From positions 62,001 to 126,000 of the forward strand of contig JACKQL020000012.1 of NCBI GenBank assembly GCA_018296165.2: DNA of 64,000 nucleotides, written 5' to 3'. The position numbers and the translations under genes were made by a program. Positions 34,371-45,522 of this stretch are shown here, piece by piece (within the stretch, counting starts at the first letter, position 1; each line of letters starts with the position of its first letter). The stretch is from Termitomyces sp. T153 (taxonomy: Eukaryota > Basidiomycota > Agaricomycetes > Agaricales > Lyophyllaceae). The notes under the pieces are model-generated. The model had not been told where the DNA came from. It was given only the letters and a program-made list of their open reading frames with translations, and searched no databases.

Positions 34371-36395
34371 ATGAATCCTGTTTTTCACGACCCAAAATAC
34401 GCGCAGGAGACGATCGAGAAGTTGAACAATATTATTCGAGAGCTGAAGGATAAGATATCAAAAGAGAAGGTTTGTAGACGATGATTGTGTCGTCATCTCT
34501 CAGTGAATTTTTCGTATAGGCGAAGCCAAAAGCCCGATGGAATGGCGATGCAAGCCTTGAGGTGCTCGACATGAGGCTGAAGCTGACCCAGCAAGTAAAC
34601 CTGACTTGATTGCTGACTCGGGCTTTCGTGCTTAAAATGTCTTTGATTGTTTCTTGGAAGGTTGCTCAGGAAAAAGCGGCAATTATTTCTTGGACGGTTG
34701 CTCAGGAGAAAGCCGCGACCTTAGAAGTTGTGATCAAAGAAATCATCGAGTTACAAGGGAAGCTCGAGGCCGTGGGTGACGTCAGTACCATATCATCACT
34801 TGATTGATTATTATGGCTTTGCTCAGTTCTCTATCCCTTTTCAGCGATCTGAGAAACGTCAGAGAGAACTGGAGGAGACGAAGGAGCAATTGGAGGAGAG
34901 TGTACGTCGCGGAGTTCCTGCTCTTCTCAATCGCCTCGAGGGTGAGTATTGACTCGAGATTATAGAACAAGAAGATCGAAGGCTTGAAGCAAGGAATCCT
35001 ACAAGCCACTATGTCTAAAGATGCTCTTGAAGCGCGTAACGCCCATATGGAGTGTGTCATCAAGGACCTAGAGGGAAAGTTGAATGCCGTAGGCGTCGCG
35101 TTCATCCCGCCTGACGTGGGGGGCGTCAATACCGCTGGCGTATTCAAAGTACTTCATCCTTTATGCATTTTCCCTTACTCCCTATTTTAAGTGATTATCT
35201 TAGCGTCCTCCAACTGTGATTCCTACACCTAGGAACCACCCTAAAATCACGCTAAAGGTAATTATATCCGAAAAGATTCTATGATTCGAGTCGTCGTTTA
35301 ATCCCTTGTAACAGAAGTTTGAGCGTGCAGATTCTGATGTACCTGAGATTCGGAAGGTACGTAACTCTCTTAGCGTATCATATTGAAATCCCTATTGACC
35401 GAATCAGCCCACAGTTCAAGCCAAGCCAAGACTTTGGTAGGAACCTTTCAAAGATCTCTTCGAGCGATACCATACCGCACAAGGTGTTTATCTATCTTTT
35501 ACATAAATTTACAAGAGATATATCTCCGTGTATCCAGTTGGAAGACTCTCATGCCTTTCAAATATTCTGGAAGAGGCTCGGAATATTTATCAAAGCTATC
35601 CCAAGCAGGAGAAAGCTCCTTTCTCCCGTATGGAGGCCCGGAGATGCTAGTTGGACGAAGATCTATTTGAAGCAGGAATTAGACAAGGTATGCATGACTT
35701 TTTCTTACACGAAAGAACTCAGCTGTTTTCCCAGTTATACCAGCCGTTCGGGTAAGGAACCCGGCCTTGTTGTATGTTGAATGGGCGTCGGTGCTTATCG
35801 GCTTTGTCAGATTCGCCCCAAAGTTTATCTTTCTATTGGACGGTCTCCTCCGCTGGGGCCCTGACAAAATAAACGCGCTCGCGTTTGTGCCCCTATCTAT
35901 CATTCAAGATGGAGTATGGACACGTAATGATGAATTTGCCAATGTGGACGGCGACACGATTGAAGTGTTCTTCCTTGGAGCGTATAATGATTCGTTCGGT
36001 GTTTGCTATGCGGGAACATATAAGTGTTACCACGCACACAATTACTTTCCCGAGGGTGTTTGCAAGCCCAGGGACATCGTGAGCTTCTTCGAATTCCTGC
36101 ATTCTTGACGCGAGATTGACAGATCGAATGTTCAAAACAGTCAAGCAAGAGTCTGTCCAAACTAACAGTGGCTTACAACAATGAAGACGCGTTACAAAAT
36201 TATGCTCGGCTCAGCGGAAAGTATGGAAGAGGGGAGCTGAAGGCCGATTGTGCGATCCTGGAATGCGTCGGATTTGACGAGGGTTTATATGAGAAGCTTT
36301 CGGAGCTGTCGGAGTCGTCACCCACTACAAACGCACCAAAGCGCAAGAGTTCCAGTAGCGAGGATCTGGGTAGTGCAAAGAGGGTGAGGATATAG
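34371..36395 (+). CDS. Coiled-coil protein with DUF6697-like C-terminal domain (possible in-frame stop)
   Basis: Early exons join cleanly at phase 0: 34371-34469, 34520-34594, 34661-34780, 34845-34901, 34966-35148, 35204-35257, 35315-35356, 35415-35483. They encode E/K/L-rich coiled coil. The C-terminal part is 35651-35751, 35811-36078 and 36123-36395. It contains LFEAGIRQGMHDFFLHERTQ, SQLYQPFG, YAGTYKC, and then YGRGELKADCAILECVGF, which I recall from the basidiomycete DUF6697 family. Between 35484 and 35650 a protein-like stretch (EEARNIYQSYPKQEKAPFSRMEAR) runs in the same frame as the following exon but meets TAG at 35648-35650. Either a 167-nt intron with that TAG as its acceptor removes it, or the gene carries a nonsense change. 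A 36-bp duplicated segment with VAQEKAA lies in exon 3. Function is unknown. Confidence 0.7.
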
Positions 36396-36671
36396 ATGGT
36401 AGCTTAAAGGAGAAATAATTGTACACTATGCGTTTCGTATACTTGAAGGAAGCTAACGGTTGAACGTTGAACGATGAACCTTCAAAGTAGAGTGTCGGTC
36501 ATTGATTGACAGCGAAACCAGAATAAGATACAGTTCGTCAAGATGATCATGTAATACATATATCAATATGTTCAATTTGGTATGTACAGAGTGATTTCGT
36601 GAGCTGTTATTTATTGCTTTCAGCAACTCAATGTGATAAAAATGGGCCAAAAACGTACTGAAATCCTACGT

Positions 36672-37085
36672 TCAATGGACTTTTTCGGGTATCCGTCCAC
36701 CACTGGCCTTGCCATCGGGACCTTCATCGGATTTACTCGTTTCTGGCCCTTTATCTTTCGAAAGCGTCTCCTTCCCACCGTACCTCAGCTCCTGCCCAGG
36801 CACCGTATATGGCTCCGTCTTGCTCATGCTCTGATATTCGCTCGTCTTTGCCCCAGCACGACTCCACGGACCGGAAGGTGCTTCATGGGGCTTCTGCACG
36901 TTCTCTGAAGATGCGTCGACTCTGTATACGGTGGAGTCGCTCGGTGGAGTAGGATCTACGTCGTCCTTGGTGTACGAGTCGGCTGTGTGTTTGGCCGCTG
37001 CGTTGGAGAGCGACGGGGACGTGTAGAGGGTGCGGCGCAGCGGAGGAATGAGTGTGCTGCGGAGAAGAATGTTTCTGGACAACAT
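36672..37085 (-). CDS. Small basic-N-terminus protein, probably mitochondrial, 137 aa
   Basis: This is a single-exon minus-strand frame. I start it at the internal ATG (37085), because the following MLSRNILLRSTLIPPLRRTL is arginine-rich, lacks acidic residues and looks like a mitochondrial presequence; the open frame itself extends up to 37160. The mature part is hydrophilic, with DSTVYRVDASSENVQKP, EAPSGPWSRAGAKT, LRYGGKETLSKDKG and a GGRIPEKVH end. I recall similar small proteins with PPxDSTVYRVD and APSGPWS blocks in other agaricomycetes, without a known function. It lies tail-to-tail with the coiled-coil gene, whose stop is at 36395. Confidence 0.75.
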   Translation of the reverse strand: MLSRNILLRSTLIPPLRRTLYTSPSLSNAAAKHTADSYTKDDVDPTPPSDSTVYRVDASSENVQKPHEAPSGPWSRAGAKTSEYQSMSKTEPYTVPGQELRYGGKETLSKDKGPETSKSDEGPDGKASGGRIPEKVH

Positions 37086-38417
37086 GGTTGTTTGGGCTAT
37101 GTTTTTCTTGGAGAAGTAGCGCTTTTGTAGCGGGTCGTGCGAGTCTAGCCCGGGGTACACGTGATGATGTCATAATAGGCGGTCGGCGTTGCATGCCGCG
37201 GCTTTTCAATTGATGCCTCGCTTTCTGCACGTGCTAGGCTTTGGCGAGCATCTTTGAAACTCTTTGTCATATAACGATCGTGGCTCAGAAGTCTTCAATC
37301 GCTTAGAACCCTAATCCTGGTACCTGAATGCCTAAATCACTGACAAAGTAGTGCGTGGATTTCTGTTTCTGTCCATGCATTCCTTCAATGATGCAAATGA
37401 ATCCACATCAGACAGTGGCAGGCTGTGTATTTCGTTGCTCCAACTTGTTCACTTGACGGTGACTACTACTCTGTACTCTGCACTTTTGTAATGGATCTAT
37501 GCATGTCGCAAACGTGTAGAACGCATCCTCGACATGGCACTCACGTCTTGTCATTTCTGAAACAGCTTAGAGGTGGCTAGATTGAACTACCAAAAGAGTG
37601 GACGAGACCATACCTTATACAAAACCCCTGGATCTTCAATAAGAACAATTCATGCGTGGACCACACGATACTCGGCGGACTCCTCCTGTTACTATTCTTA
37701 GTCGGTACCTCCGACACGAAGAGCAAGGTATTAATATCCGCGCATCTTGCACCTGTTTGTGACATGAAACGGTGCATTACCGTACTCCTCAACATCCTTA
37801 AATCAGACACTTTCTACAATAGGTGGAATGAATCGAACAACTTTTGTATGTGCCAGACCTAATGGTCGACTTTGAGGGCTGTAGTCGTCGAAGACAATAT
37901 GATTCCCCATTACAAAATCTTTGTATAGTACTAGTGTTAACGTTAACGTCATTCAAGTGCTCTCATAGTCAGGGAGCGACATCCTATTCTCTGGTATAGG
38001 ATGCCCAAGAAAGTCGTCCTCGAAATGGAGAGTTGGAACACTCCAACGGGCATAATTGAAAGGCCTAGAATGATACTGTCATCGTTAGAAGTTGGGCGAG
38101 CGCGGTGGGTAGACATACTGTCATCACATACAAGTCGCTTCGACTGCATCTGAGAGATTCGAAAGGAAATTATGTCACAATGTTACCCATTCCGGCCATT
38201 GCGCAGGGCGGCTGATTATCTTCAAGGAAGGGACTGCATTTTTGAGAATCCAACTTGGGAACGACGGAGGCCAATGTGGGACGCAAAGCACCGGACATAA
38301 ACATATGCAGCAACTCTGCAAGGCCCAAATCCTCATTGGCTCGAACACAGAAACGGAAGGGCTCTATCCTGGGCCATATAGAAGGATGACAAAGTTCACG
38401 ATAGACAGATCGGAGAG
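37086..38417. other. Intergenic region, nothing recognised
   Basis: CpG is normal and open frames are below 110 codons on either strand. No motif, repeat or RNA gene was recognised. The 37161-37260 part is the likely promoter side of the mitochondrial-type gene. Confidence 0.45.
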
Positions 38418-39675
38418 TCAGAGATGTCTGACCGACGGGAAAGAGCTAGCGAGTTCCATGATGATCGATCGTCCTTTATCCCATGATTCAAGTATCTCAG
38501 GTTGGGAGCTCTCGATGATTAGGTGCATTAATTTGGGGGATTTTGAGCTGTCTCGCCAGAATTGAGGATTATGCCTTCTTTTGCAGTCATACAAGTGCAG
38601 AGTCTCTAGGTTTGGGACATCGATGGGGTACCAGAACTTTGGATAGTCAGTGCCTTGGGAGCAGGGACGTAATCGCAATTCACGGAGCGTAGGGAGGCAA
38701 ATTCTGCCCGTGTATACACCCAAGTTAATGGGGTACCCCTGAAGTGACAGCCTTTCTAATGAAGTAAGCTGTTCAAGGAACATAAACAATTCATCGCATG
38801 TCCAAAGGTTATGCGTATTGATGTGGTGGATATAAACGGTTGTGAGCCCAGCCAGAGGTAATACGTGGGGTTGGACAGTGCATCCCTGCATCTGAAGGAA
38901 TCTGAGCCGGGGAGCTCCTCCAGAAAGGATAGTATGTGGCGAGGATGAATCAGCGATATCACAGAATCCCACGGACCTGATATCGAGGGAAAGATCCTCA
39001 AGAACAGGCATAGACCGGTGTGTTAAATGATGAAGGGCTGAAAGGATTGATACTTCTGGCCTAGATTCTGCTCTTACAGTCAAGGAACGACAACGCTCGA
39101 GCATGTTGCTTTTATCGAGGTATTTGCATATCCGGCGGATGTCTTCCAACTTTCCGCAAAGATTGATATTCAAATCCACGTTACGCTTGCAGGATCTCTC
39201 TGCATACTCATCCAACCTGTCCAGGTGCCTGCCAACAGATATTTCGATGGTTGTCCATAAAGACGAAGTTCCGAGGGCCACGTTCCGCCATGGACTGCAA
39301 ACGCAAGACACGACGAGCTCCAGGCGTGAGGTATGCAAACTCGAAGATCATGCTTGGAATATCGGGGGGAAGGTTGACTACGTGAGATCGTCTTCTGTTC
39401 CGATGAGAGCCGTACTCTGCCTGAACACAGCTAATAGAGTCAGATATTTTTTTGATCTCGTCTTCAAGTCTTTTCTTCTCTGCTTTGAGTGCTTTGAGTC
39501 CTGCTTTGAGTGCTTTGAGTCCTGCTTTGAGTGCTTTGAGTCGCTCACGAGCAGAACACTCTGCTGCCCATTGAGTTTTTTGAGATTGGGCAGAAACCTT
39601 GGCACCATCTGTGGTCAACGAATGGTGAGGGCTGAGGGTAAAGAATCGCATATCATGAGAACTGATTTTCCCCAA
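38418..39675 (-). pseudogene. F-box/LRR-type protein with a frameshift
   Basis: The upstream frame (39675 down to 39208) contains a heptad-repeat coiled coil, then LPPDIPSMIFEFAYLTPG, the start of an F-box-like helix pair as seen in many agaricomycete F-box proteins. The downstream frame (39338 down to 38418) continues exactly where the F-box should: RLELVVSCVCSPWRNVALGTSSLWTTIEI. It then runs through leucine-rich-repeat-like blocks (LTSLERLSLQGYPI, LPTLRELRLRPC, PNLETLHLYDC) to VRHL at the stop. The two frames overlap near 39310-39335 and differ by one base, and no plausible intron links them. The gene is therefore a frameshifted pseudogene, or there is a one-base assembly error. Such proteins usually act as substrate receptors of SCF ubiquitin ligases. 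Confidence 0.7.
39481..39543 (-). repeat. Three 21-bp units encoding perfect heptads
   Basis: Three consecutive 21-bp units, TGCTTTGAGTGCTTTGAGTCC on the plus strand (the last differs at its final base), sit in the coiled-coil part of the F-box gene. On the minus strand each encodes one KALKAGL-type heptad, so unit number changes coiled-coil length without changing its phase. Confidence 0.85.
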
Positions 39676-39882
39676 ATGTGCCAGTCATAGGGTATTAGCC
39701 TAAGTGAGGTGAGATATCCTCGAAGGTGTTGTTAGTTTCCGTAAATTTTCGCCAATTCTGAAAATTTCAGGGTTCCGTGCCAATTTGCGAGAGAGCTTTT
39801 CAGCTCCGCCTCAATTTTTAAAATTCAAGTTACCGATTCGCTTATCCATCCTTCTCCATAAGTACTTAGATGCTACAGGACT

Positions 39883-40289
39883 ATGTCTGCCATGACCACC
39901 AATTCTGTCAAGAGAACTTTGAATCAGGAGGAGCTTCCGGTGTATTTTCAGAGACCTCAAGGCCGACTTCAGCCAATTTATTCAGTTTTTGACTTTTTCG
40001 AGTCCGTCTATTAAGGTTACACAACTGAAATAAATTCTTTTCACAGGGATGGCGGAAAAGCCAAATGGAAATGGTAGAAAAATACATTACACAGGAGCTC
40101 TACATTGAACAGATCCCTCCATGGCTAATCGATCGTAATTACCCTAATACACAATTTGTCCCCCCAATCTTCTATCTCGGATTCGAGATCACTTTACCAG
40201 ACGAGGATGATATCACGAACATCTTGGGTTCATGGGACATTATAAATGTTCATGCGGGCGAGAAGTTAGTCGAAATTTGTTATGGTTGA
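39883..40289 (+). CDS. Two-exon hypothetical protein, 114 aa
   Basis: Exon 1 (39883-39984) and exon 2 (40047-40289) join at phase 0 across a 62-nt intron with a weak GTTTTT donor and a TTTTCACAG acceptor. The product begins MSAMTTNSVKRTLNQEE. It contains a PPWLIDRNYPNTQFVPP segment and an acidic LPDEDDITNILG segment, and ends at TGA 40289. I do not recognise the family, and there is no signal peptide or membrane span. The gene lies near the left edge of a CpG-poor block. Confidence in the splice site is moderate because the donor is not canonical beyond GT. Confidence 0.4.
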
Positions 40290-41091
40290 CGCCAACCTAT
40301 ATAGTCGGAAAGCAACACCAACGTCAGCGGAAGTTACAGAACAACTGGCTAGAGTACTTAATCGTCGACCTTGATTGTACATTGCTATGCAGCGACCATA
40401 CTGGGAGGTCCGAGAACATTATCATGCATACAGTAAGTGAGGATTGTTTGCTTCGGCCTACTAGTGGCCTACTTCATTTTACAAAAATATGCGACTATCA
40501 TAACGAAAATCTCTGCATGCCCGCCTCACTTCTCCTTCTCTGCATTCATGGCAGATGTAGTTGGTTCATCATCGATGACTGTATTTGAAACTGGATGAGC
40601 CAATTGGGCAGAATGGTTATGTAAAGACTGCTTGTGTAAGTCCATCTAAAAGTCAGCTGATGTCAAGGGCAAACCATTGAAAAGGCCTCCCCAAAATGCC
40701 ATTACCAAGTAACATCTACTCTGCCTTGCCCATAGATGTGATATTGTATCTCCCCGCAGAGCTGTTGTCTGGGCCGTTGCCCTAGGGCAAAATCTATCTC
40801 TTAAAAGCAAATCTTGCCCACCATAAATATCACCCAGGCTTACAAGATGTCCTTTTCATTTGTACAAAATCGGAGTGTCATCTCCTTCCACATCCCCTGA
40901 ACAAAGGCCACTTGATCAAAAGGCACATATTGTATTCTAACTGCAACCAACTTCTTTGTCTGCTTTACTTTGTCACCTCTCCAGATTGACAGCTGTTGTG
41001 CTAGAAACTGGGGCTTTTCTTTTACAAACCAACTGTGTAGCTAGTTGATCAAAAAATCTTTTAAGATAAGTTTATTTACAATTGCAAATGG

Positions 41092-41316
41092 CATGCTTAT
41101 AAATCTTCACCATGCTTATAAATCTTCACCATGCTTATAAATCTTCACCATGCTTATAAATCTTCACCATGCTTATAAATCTTCACCATGCTTATAAATC
41201 TTCACCATGCTTATAAATCTTCACCATGCTTATAAATCTTCACCATGCTTATAAATCTTCACCATGCTTATAAATCTTCACCATGCTTATAAATCTTCAC
41301 CATGCTTATAAATCTG
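41092..41316. repeat. Perfect 19-bp minisatellite, 11.8 copies
   Basis: The unit CATGCTTATAAATCTTCAC repeats eleven times without any change I can see, from 41092 to 41300, followed by a partial twelfth unit that diverges after CATGCTTATAAATCT. Perfect identity inside an eroded region indicates recent expansion. Each unit contains an ATAAAT string and a CATG. Confidence 0.95.
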
Positions 41317-41848
41317 CATACTCAAGCAAAAACAACTTTATGTTCTATTTTATCTGTTGTCAATTTTTCCTTACTGTAGATAAAGTAGACTCAAGTAGTC
41401 TATATAAGGATTTCAAAGTAATGAAGATGGAGAACTCAAACAAAGTGCAGTGCCTTGAGTGTATGTTTTATGACAATTGAATTTTTTGGAAAGTACAGAC
41501 ATGCACAGAGGAGTTTTTGATGGATGACAGTTGGTGGAAATTTGATTACTGATGTGACAACAGATAATGATTCTGGGAGCTGCACATGGGATCCAATTCT
41601 CATCCAGACTCTCAAGAGGGTTACTTCACCCAACACCAGTGCCAATGGCAGACATGGACAAATTGGTTGCCCCTAGTCTACCAGCTCTGGATGCAGTGAC
41701 TAACATCATTGCACCCTCCAGCACTGGACTTAGAATGAGCAGCCCCAATAATACAGCTAACACCATACCCAAGTGCTGCACTGGCATAAAGAGAAAAATT
41801 TCCAACTCAAAATTAGGCAAAATATAACTTATAGAATGAATAATGTTA

Positions 41849-41920
41849 AAAGAAGGAGTCAAGAACTCCATGAAAGAAGGAGTCAAGAACTCCATGAAAG
41901 AAGGAGTCAAGAACTCCATG
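41849..41920. repeat. 24-bp unit repeated three times
   Basis: Three identical tandem copies of a 24-bp unit that begins AAAGAAGGAGTCAAGAACTC and ends CATG. On the minus strand they give a repeating octapeptide in a short frame that I do not consider a gene. Confidence 0.9.
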
Positions 41921-42324
41921 AGTTTGAGACCTAACTACAGATGTGCCTGTAAGTAAACACAATAAGCCATGAGCAGATCTGAAGAGCTGTGCAGGGTGAG
42001 TCATGAGTGGGACATGTTAAGCTGTGAGTGGGAGCCCTAAGTGGGATGCGGTGAGATGTGAAATGGGAGATGAAAGACTGACAAGAACTTGTTATTTTTT
42101 GCGTACAACCTGATCCACATAAGAGCCTAAGAGCATCTTAGCATGGTTCACATTAAAGGGACATTTGAGCAGAAAATGAAAATTTCCAACTCAAGATTAG
42201 GCAAAACAAATTGATTTATAGAATAGATAATACACTATTAGCTGAAGGAAGACACTCTGTGAGGGAGCCTAAATATGAAAGGCCATGAACAGACATGAAA
42301 GCCATGAAGTGGATTCCAAGTGGT

Positions 42325-42535
42325 AGAAGTGGGTGGATGTGATGGCCAGTGGGTGGATGTGATGTGAAATAGGTGGATGTAGTGAGCCATGGGTAGGATG
42401 TGATGAGTTGTGAGTGGAATGTTATGAACCATGAGTGGAACATAATGAGCAATGAGTAAGATGTGATGAACTGTGAGTTGGATGTGATGAACTGTCGATG
42501 TGGCATGATGAGCCATGATGAGCCATGGAGTGGTA
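42325..42535. repeat. Degenerate ~25-bp repeat field
   Basis: Imperfect units based on GATGTGATGA(A/G)(C/T)TGTGAGTGG recur with period near 25 bp, first as GGTGGATGTGATG units and then as GTGAGTGGAATGTTATGAACC-like units. It resembles an old, diverged minisatellite. Weaker versions continue leftward to about 42000. Confidence 0.65.
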
Positions 42536-43904
42536 TATGAATGATTGAGATTAATCAGTTAGTTTGCAAGTACAAGCTTATCTGGATAGGAGAATCTTAG
42601 CACAGTTAATATTTAAAGGAGATTTGTCATGCCATACATACAAACACTCCTATGACAATCATAATGATTGTGAAAATTTGAGTGCTCAGGTAATCTGTTA
42701 GAAGTAAAGGTAGACTTCAAGCCTCATGTTTTGTCACTTAGGCAGACTTCAAGCCTCAAGTTATGTCACTTCTATGAGTATGAACTTCTGTAGGCTCGTT
42801 CTGTTTAACATCTCCTGTGACTGCTGTGGACTGCCATGATTTCACGGTTCCCCGCCCTCACGGCCCCCCACTGCCATTTCACACCTTTTTTCTTGCGCCC
42901 CGGAGAATTTAACTAAGATCCACGGACACCGGGAACATACTGGCATTTCATAATTCCACGTGTCACACAGTGGACACACCTTGCGACGAAATAGGACTTA
43001 TTCTTTCTCCACATTGCTTGACACCCTCTCACCCTTTTTCTCACTTTTCTCACACCAAGGGAAGACCCGGCCTCCCGGGTGCCTCCCTGAGGTTCTATCG
43101 CGCTGTTCATTCAGTTTGTTCTCACTTACTCGATCTCCTGTTTCCTTTCCGCCAAGCGCACGGCCTGTCGCCAAACACCTGTATTCAAGTAAATATACCT
43201 ACACATCCTTTCTCACCCTCAAATAGATACCAGCTCTGCCTCATGGAGGACAAGGCGCAATGTATCAAAAAGATAAGATGAGAAAGCAAAGACAAATATA
43301 CACAAAGAGTTCATGCTGAGAATAGTCCTCGATCTATTCTAGATCTTGGAACCATGTAAGGACAAGACTGAGTAAGGCCTCGATCTATTCTAGATCTCCG
43401 AACTATGTATGTGCACTCAAAGGACTCGTACCTGTCCCAAAAAAATCTTGTTGTAAAGAAAATCCTGATCCATCCAGTCACGAGGTCTGGAGAGGCCTGG
43501 AACCGATATCAGTACTCGTCGCTTCTTTGTGATGGCCACGAGATTGATAGCTAGGTTGAAAAGCATATCAAAATTCTGAATGAACGTTGAACGTTGAACG
43601 TTGAGTCCCTTTCTTTTTTTATGAGCGAATGTAGGTGACATCCTTGTTCCATTCTATCGTGATCTCTAATTTGTATCATTCCCCTCTAGCTCGCAAAATG
43701 ACAATATCCAATTACGTCGAAATCAACAACCTTCTTTTCTAAGTTGACTTCTCGCACGCCTTTCAAAAATAATCAACTATGGGTATTCTACTCGAGTCGA
43801 AGAGGGCCACTTATATCGAGAAACATCTGTTGGAGCCTGTTTGGTTGGCCTCGTGGAGAGTACGTTGAAATGCCTTCTTCTTCACTCTCCCTTCCTTCTC
43901 ATCG

Positions 43905-44838
43905 ATGGCTCGTAGGTATTTTTCGCCCTCTTCTATTAAACTGGGTACATCGCATTCATGATGAACTTTTCAGAGAAACTGGTCGCCGTCTGTTGACGCG
44001 AGAGGAGCGTGCCATGATCCGGATCATGTATAACCGTGGAATGAATGCAGATCACATTGCACAACGACTCAGCACCACCCATACCTCAGTCACCAACGTC
44101 ATCAGGACCATTACGGGTCGGAATGACAAAGGCAACGAGTGGGATGAGGTCAATACGGATTTTATCAAGGAGTTCCCTCCGACAGATGTGGTATGCTCTC
44201 GCGACGCATATGATTCTTCGTTGGTTAACGCCTTGATCGCTTAGAAAGAATCAAATATCCCAGAGATTCAAATGCCGAGGCCAGTAATGTCCATACCTGA
44301 ACCAAAGCCAGTTGCAACCAAACGTACATGGCCGCTCCCCACTTCCGCCCGACCTTCTGCTGTTAGTAGAATTTGATATCATGTGTTCTTTCAATATTGA
44401 CAGTGGTGTCCACCCCATAAGCGTTCATCACCGACCCTTAGAACGGATGATGAAGCTCATTCAGCTATGCTTCCACCGTTTGGATCACCTACACCGGAGC
44501 CTTCAGTGACGTACACCGAAACGGTGAGAATCGGAGTACTTCTTCGTGACTTCATGACATTTATCTCTTCTATCATGCAGCAGAGAACATCATCAAGGGC
44601 AAATATGGAACGCGTGACGATGCCTCCTGACTTGGAAACCTTTTTGAGCAACCTCGAACATGATATGAGCGAGCTCATTGGCGATCTGGAGGCCCAAGGC
44701 CTTGAGACAATTGAACATCTTCTCGCATTTGCACCGTGGCCAGAGGAGAGGCTTCATGAGCTGTTCAAAGCTACCCTTCCGGATATCACCGTACCGCAGA
44801 GATTTATGCTCGTCCATGGATTGAAGAAGTACGCTTGA
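43905..44838 (+). CDS. HTH + SAM-like domain protein, paralogue A, 240 aa
   Basis: Five exons (43905-43915, 43974-44190, 44245-44361, 44404-44523, 44581-44838) join through GT-AG introns of 58, 54, 42 and 57 nt into 240 aa. The first coding exon is only 11 nt (MAR plus two bases). Residues 8-47 (RRLLTREERAMIRIMYNRG, then DHIAQRLSTTHTSVTNVI) form a helix-turn-helix of the resolvase/transposase or homeodomain-like type. A Q/P/T-rich linker follows. The last 75 residues (LETFLSNLEHDMSELI, LLAFAPWPEERLHEL, TVPQRFMLVHGLKKYA) look like a SAM-type helical bundle. It is probably a nuclear DNA-binding regulator, but no target is known. It shares exon structure with paralogue B, 685 bp downstream. Confidence 0.82.
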
Positions 44839-45473
44839 GCATTGTTTGTTTGTGTCATCGCCCAATGCATCTGTAGTTACGTTAAAGTATGAACACTTGA
44901 AGCACGAGAACATGGCATTCTTTGAAGTGGGACCACGACAAAGCATGGCTTCCTACGGCAATGCATTCACCCATGGTCTAAAAACTGAACTATCTTCTGT
45001 TGATATCAACACGACACTGGATTAAGGTATCTCAGGTGGCGCCAACTTGCCACAATCTTTTGTTGTAAAGCTCTCAGGCACGATCTCCTTCGGAGCCGAA
45101 GTCAGTGCGTCTCTTCCCAACTTCTTTGACCGTTTATACATGTTACATTTTCCAGATGGTGCAAGATTGGTACTTTTGAACTAGATATAGGTCATGGGTT
45201 CTTCCTAACTTGCATGAAAAGACGCGACGTGGCAGTATGACCGCACTGCATACCTAGCCTTACCTTCAGCACAACATGAAGACGAATGGCTTTCATCGAT
45301 GTCTTTAGAAGTCTTTCCGCGCATGTCGTAGCGATATATCCTTCAATCAGACTTCGAGATCTTCGAATTCTCAGACGCCAAAATCTTTACGATCGAGAGC
45401 GCAGATCCTACATACATGGCGATGAAGGTCCCACCATCGAGTTAAGTGTTGCGGCCTGTTTGGTCGACGTCAG

Positions 45474-45483
45474 TCTATATAAC
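45474..45483 (+). promoter_or_regulatory. Candidate TATA box of HTH-SAM paralogue B
   Basis: TCTATATAAC lies about 40 bp before the ATG at 45523. A nearby block, GCCTGTTTGGT (45453 onward), also occurs upstream of paralogue A at about 43836, so the two promoters share sequence. Confidence 0.35.
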
Positions 45484-45522
45484 TGCAGAACATCTCGTGC
45501 CTCCCACTTTCCATCCATATCA

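Larger units (their letters stand above)
40290..43904. other. CpG-poor intergenic block with tandem repeats
   Basis: From about 40.6 to 42.8 kb CpG is nearly absent and no protein motif is visible. The block holds the 19-bp minisatellite, the 24-bp triplication and a degenerate 42-kb repeat field, listed separately. From 42840 CpG returns. A 20-bp direct repeat, CCTCGATCTATTCTAGATCT, occurs twice, at about 43327-43347 and 43378-43397. The last 250 bp before 43905 is the likely promoter of the first HTH gene. Confidence 0.5.

Noticed and set aside
39378..39608. Minus-strand frame with KHSKQDSKHSKQD repeats
   Set aside because: It is the alternative frame of the 21-bp heptad repeat in the F-box gene, whose other frame reads a proper coiled coil and F-box.
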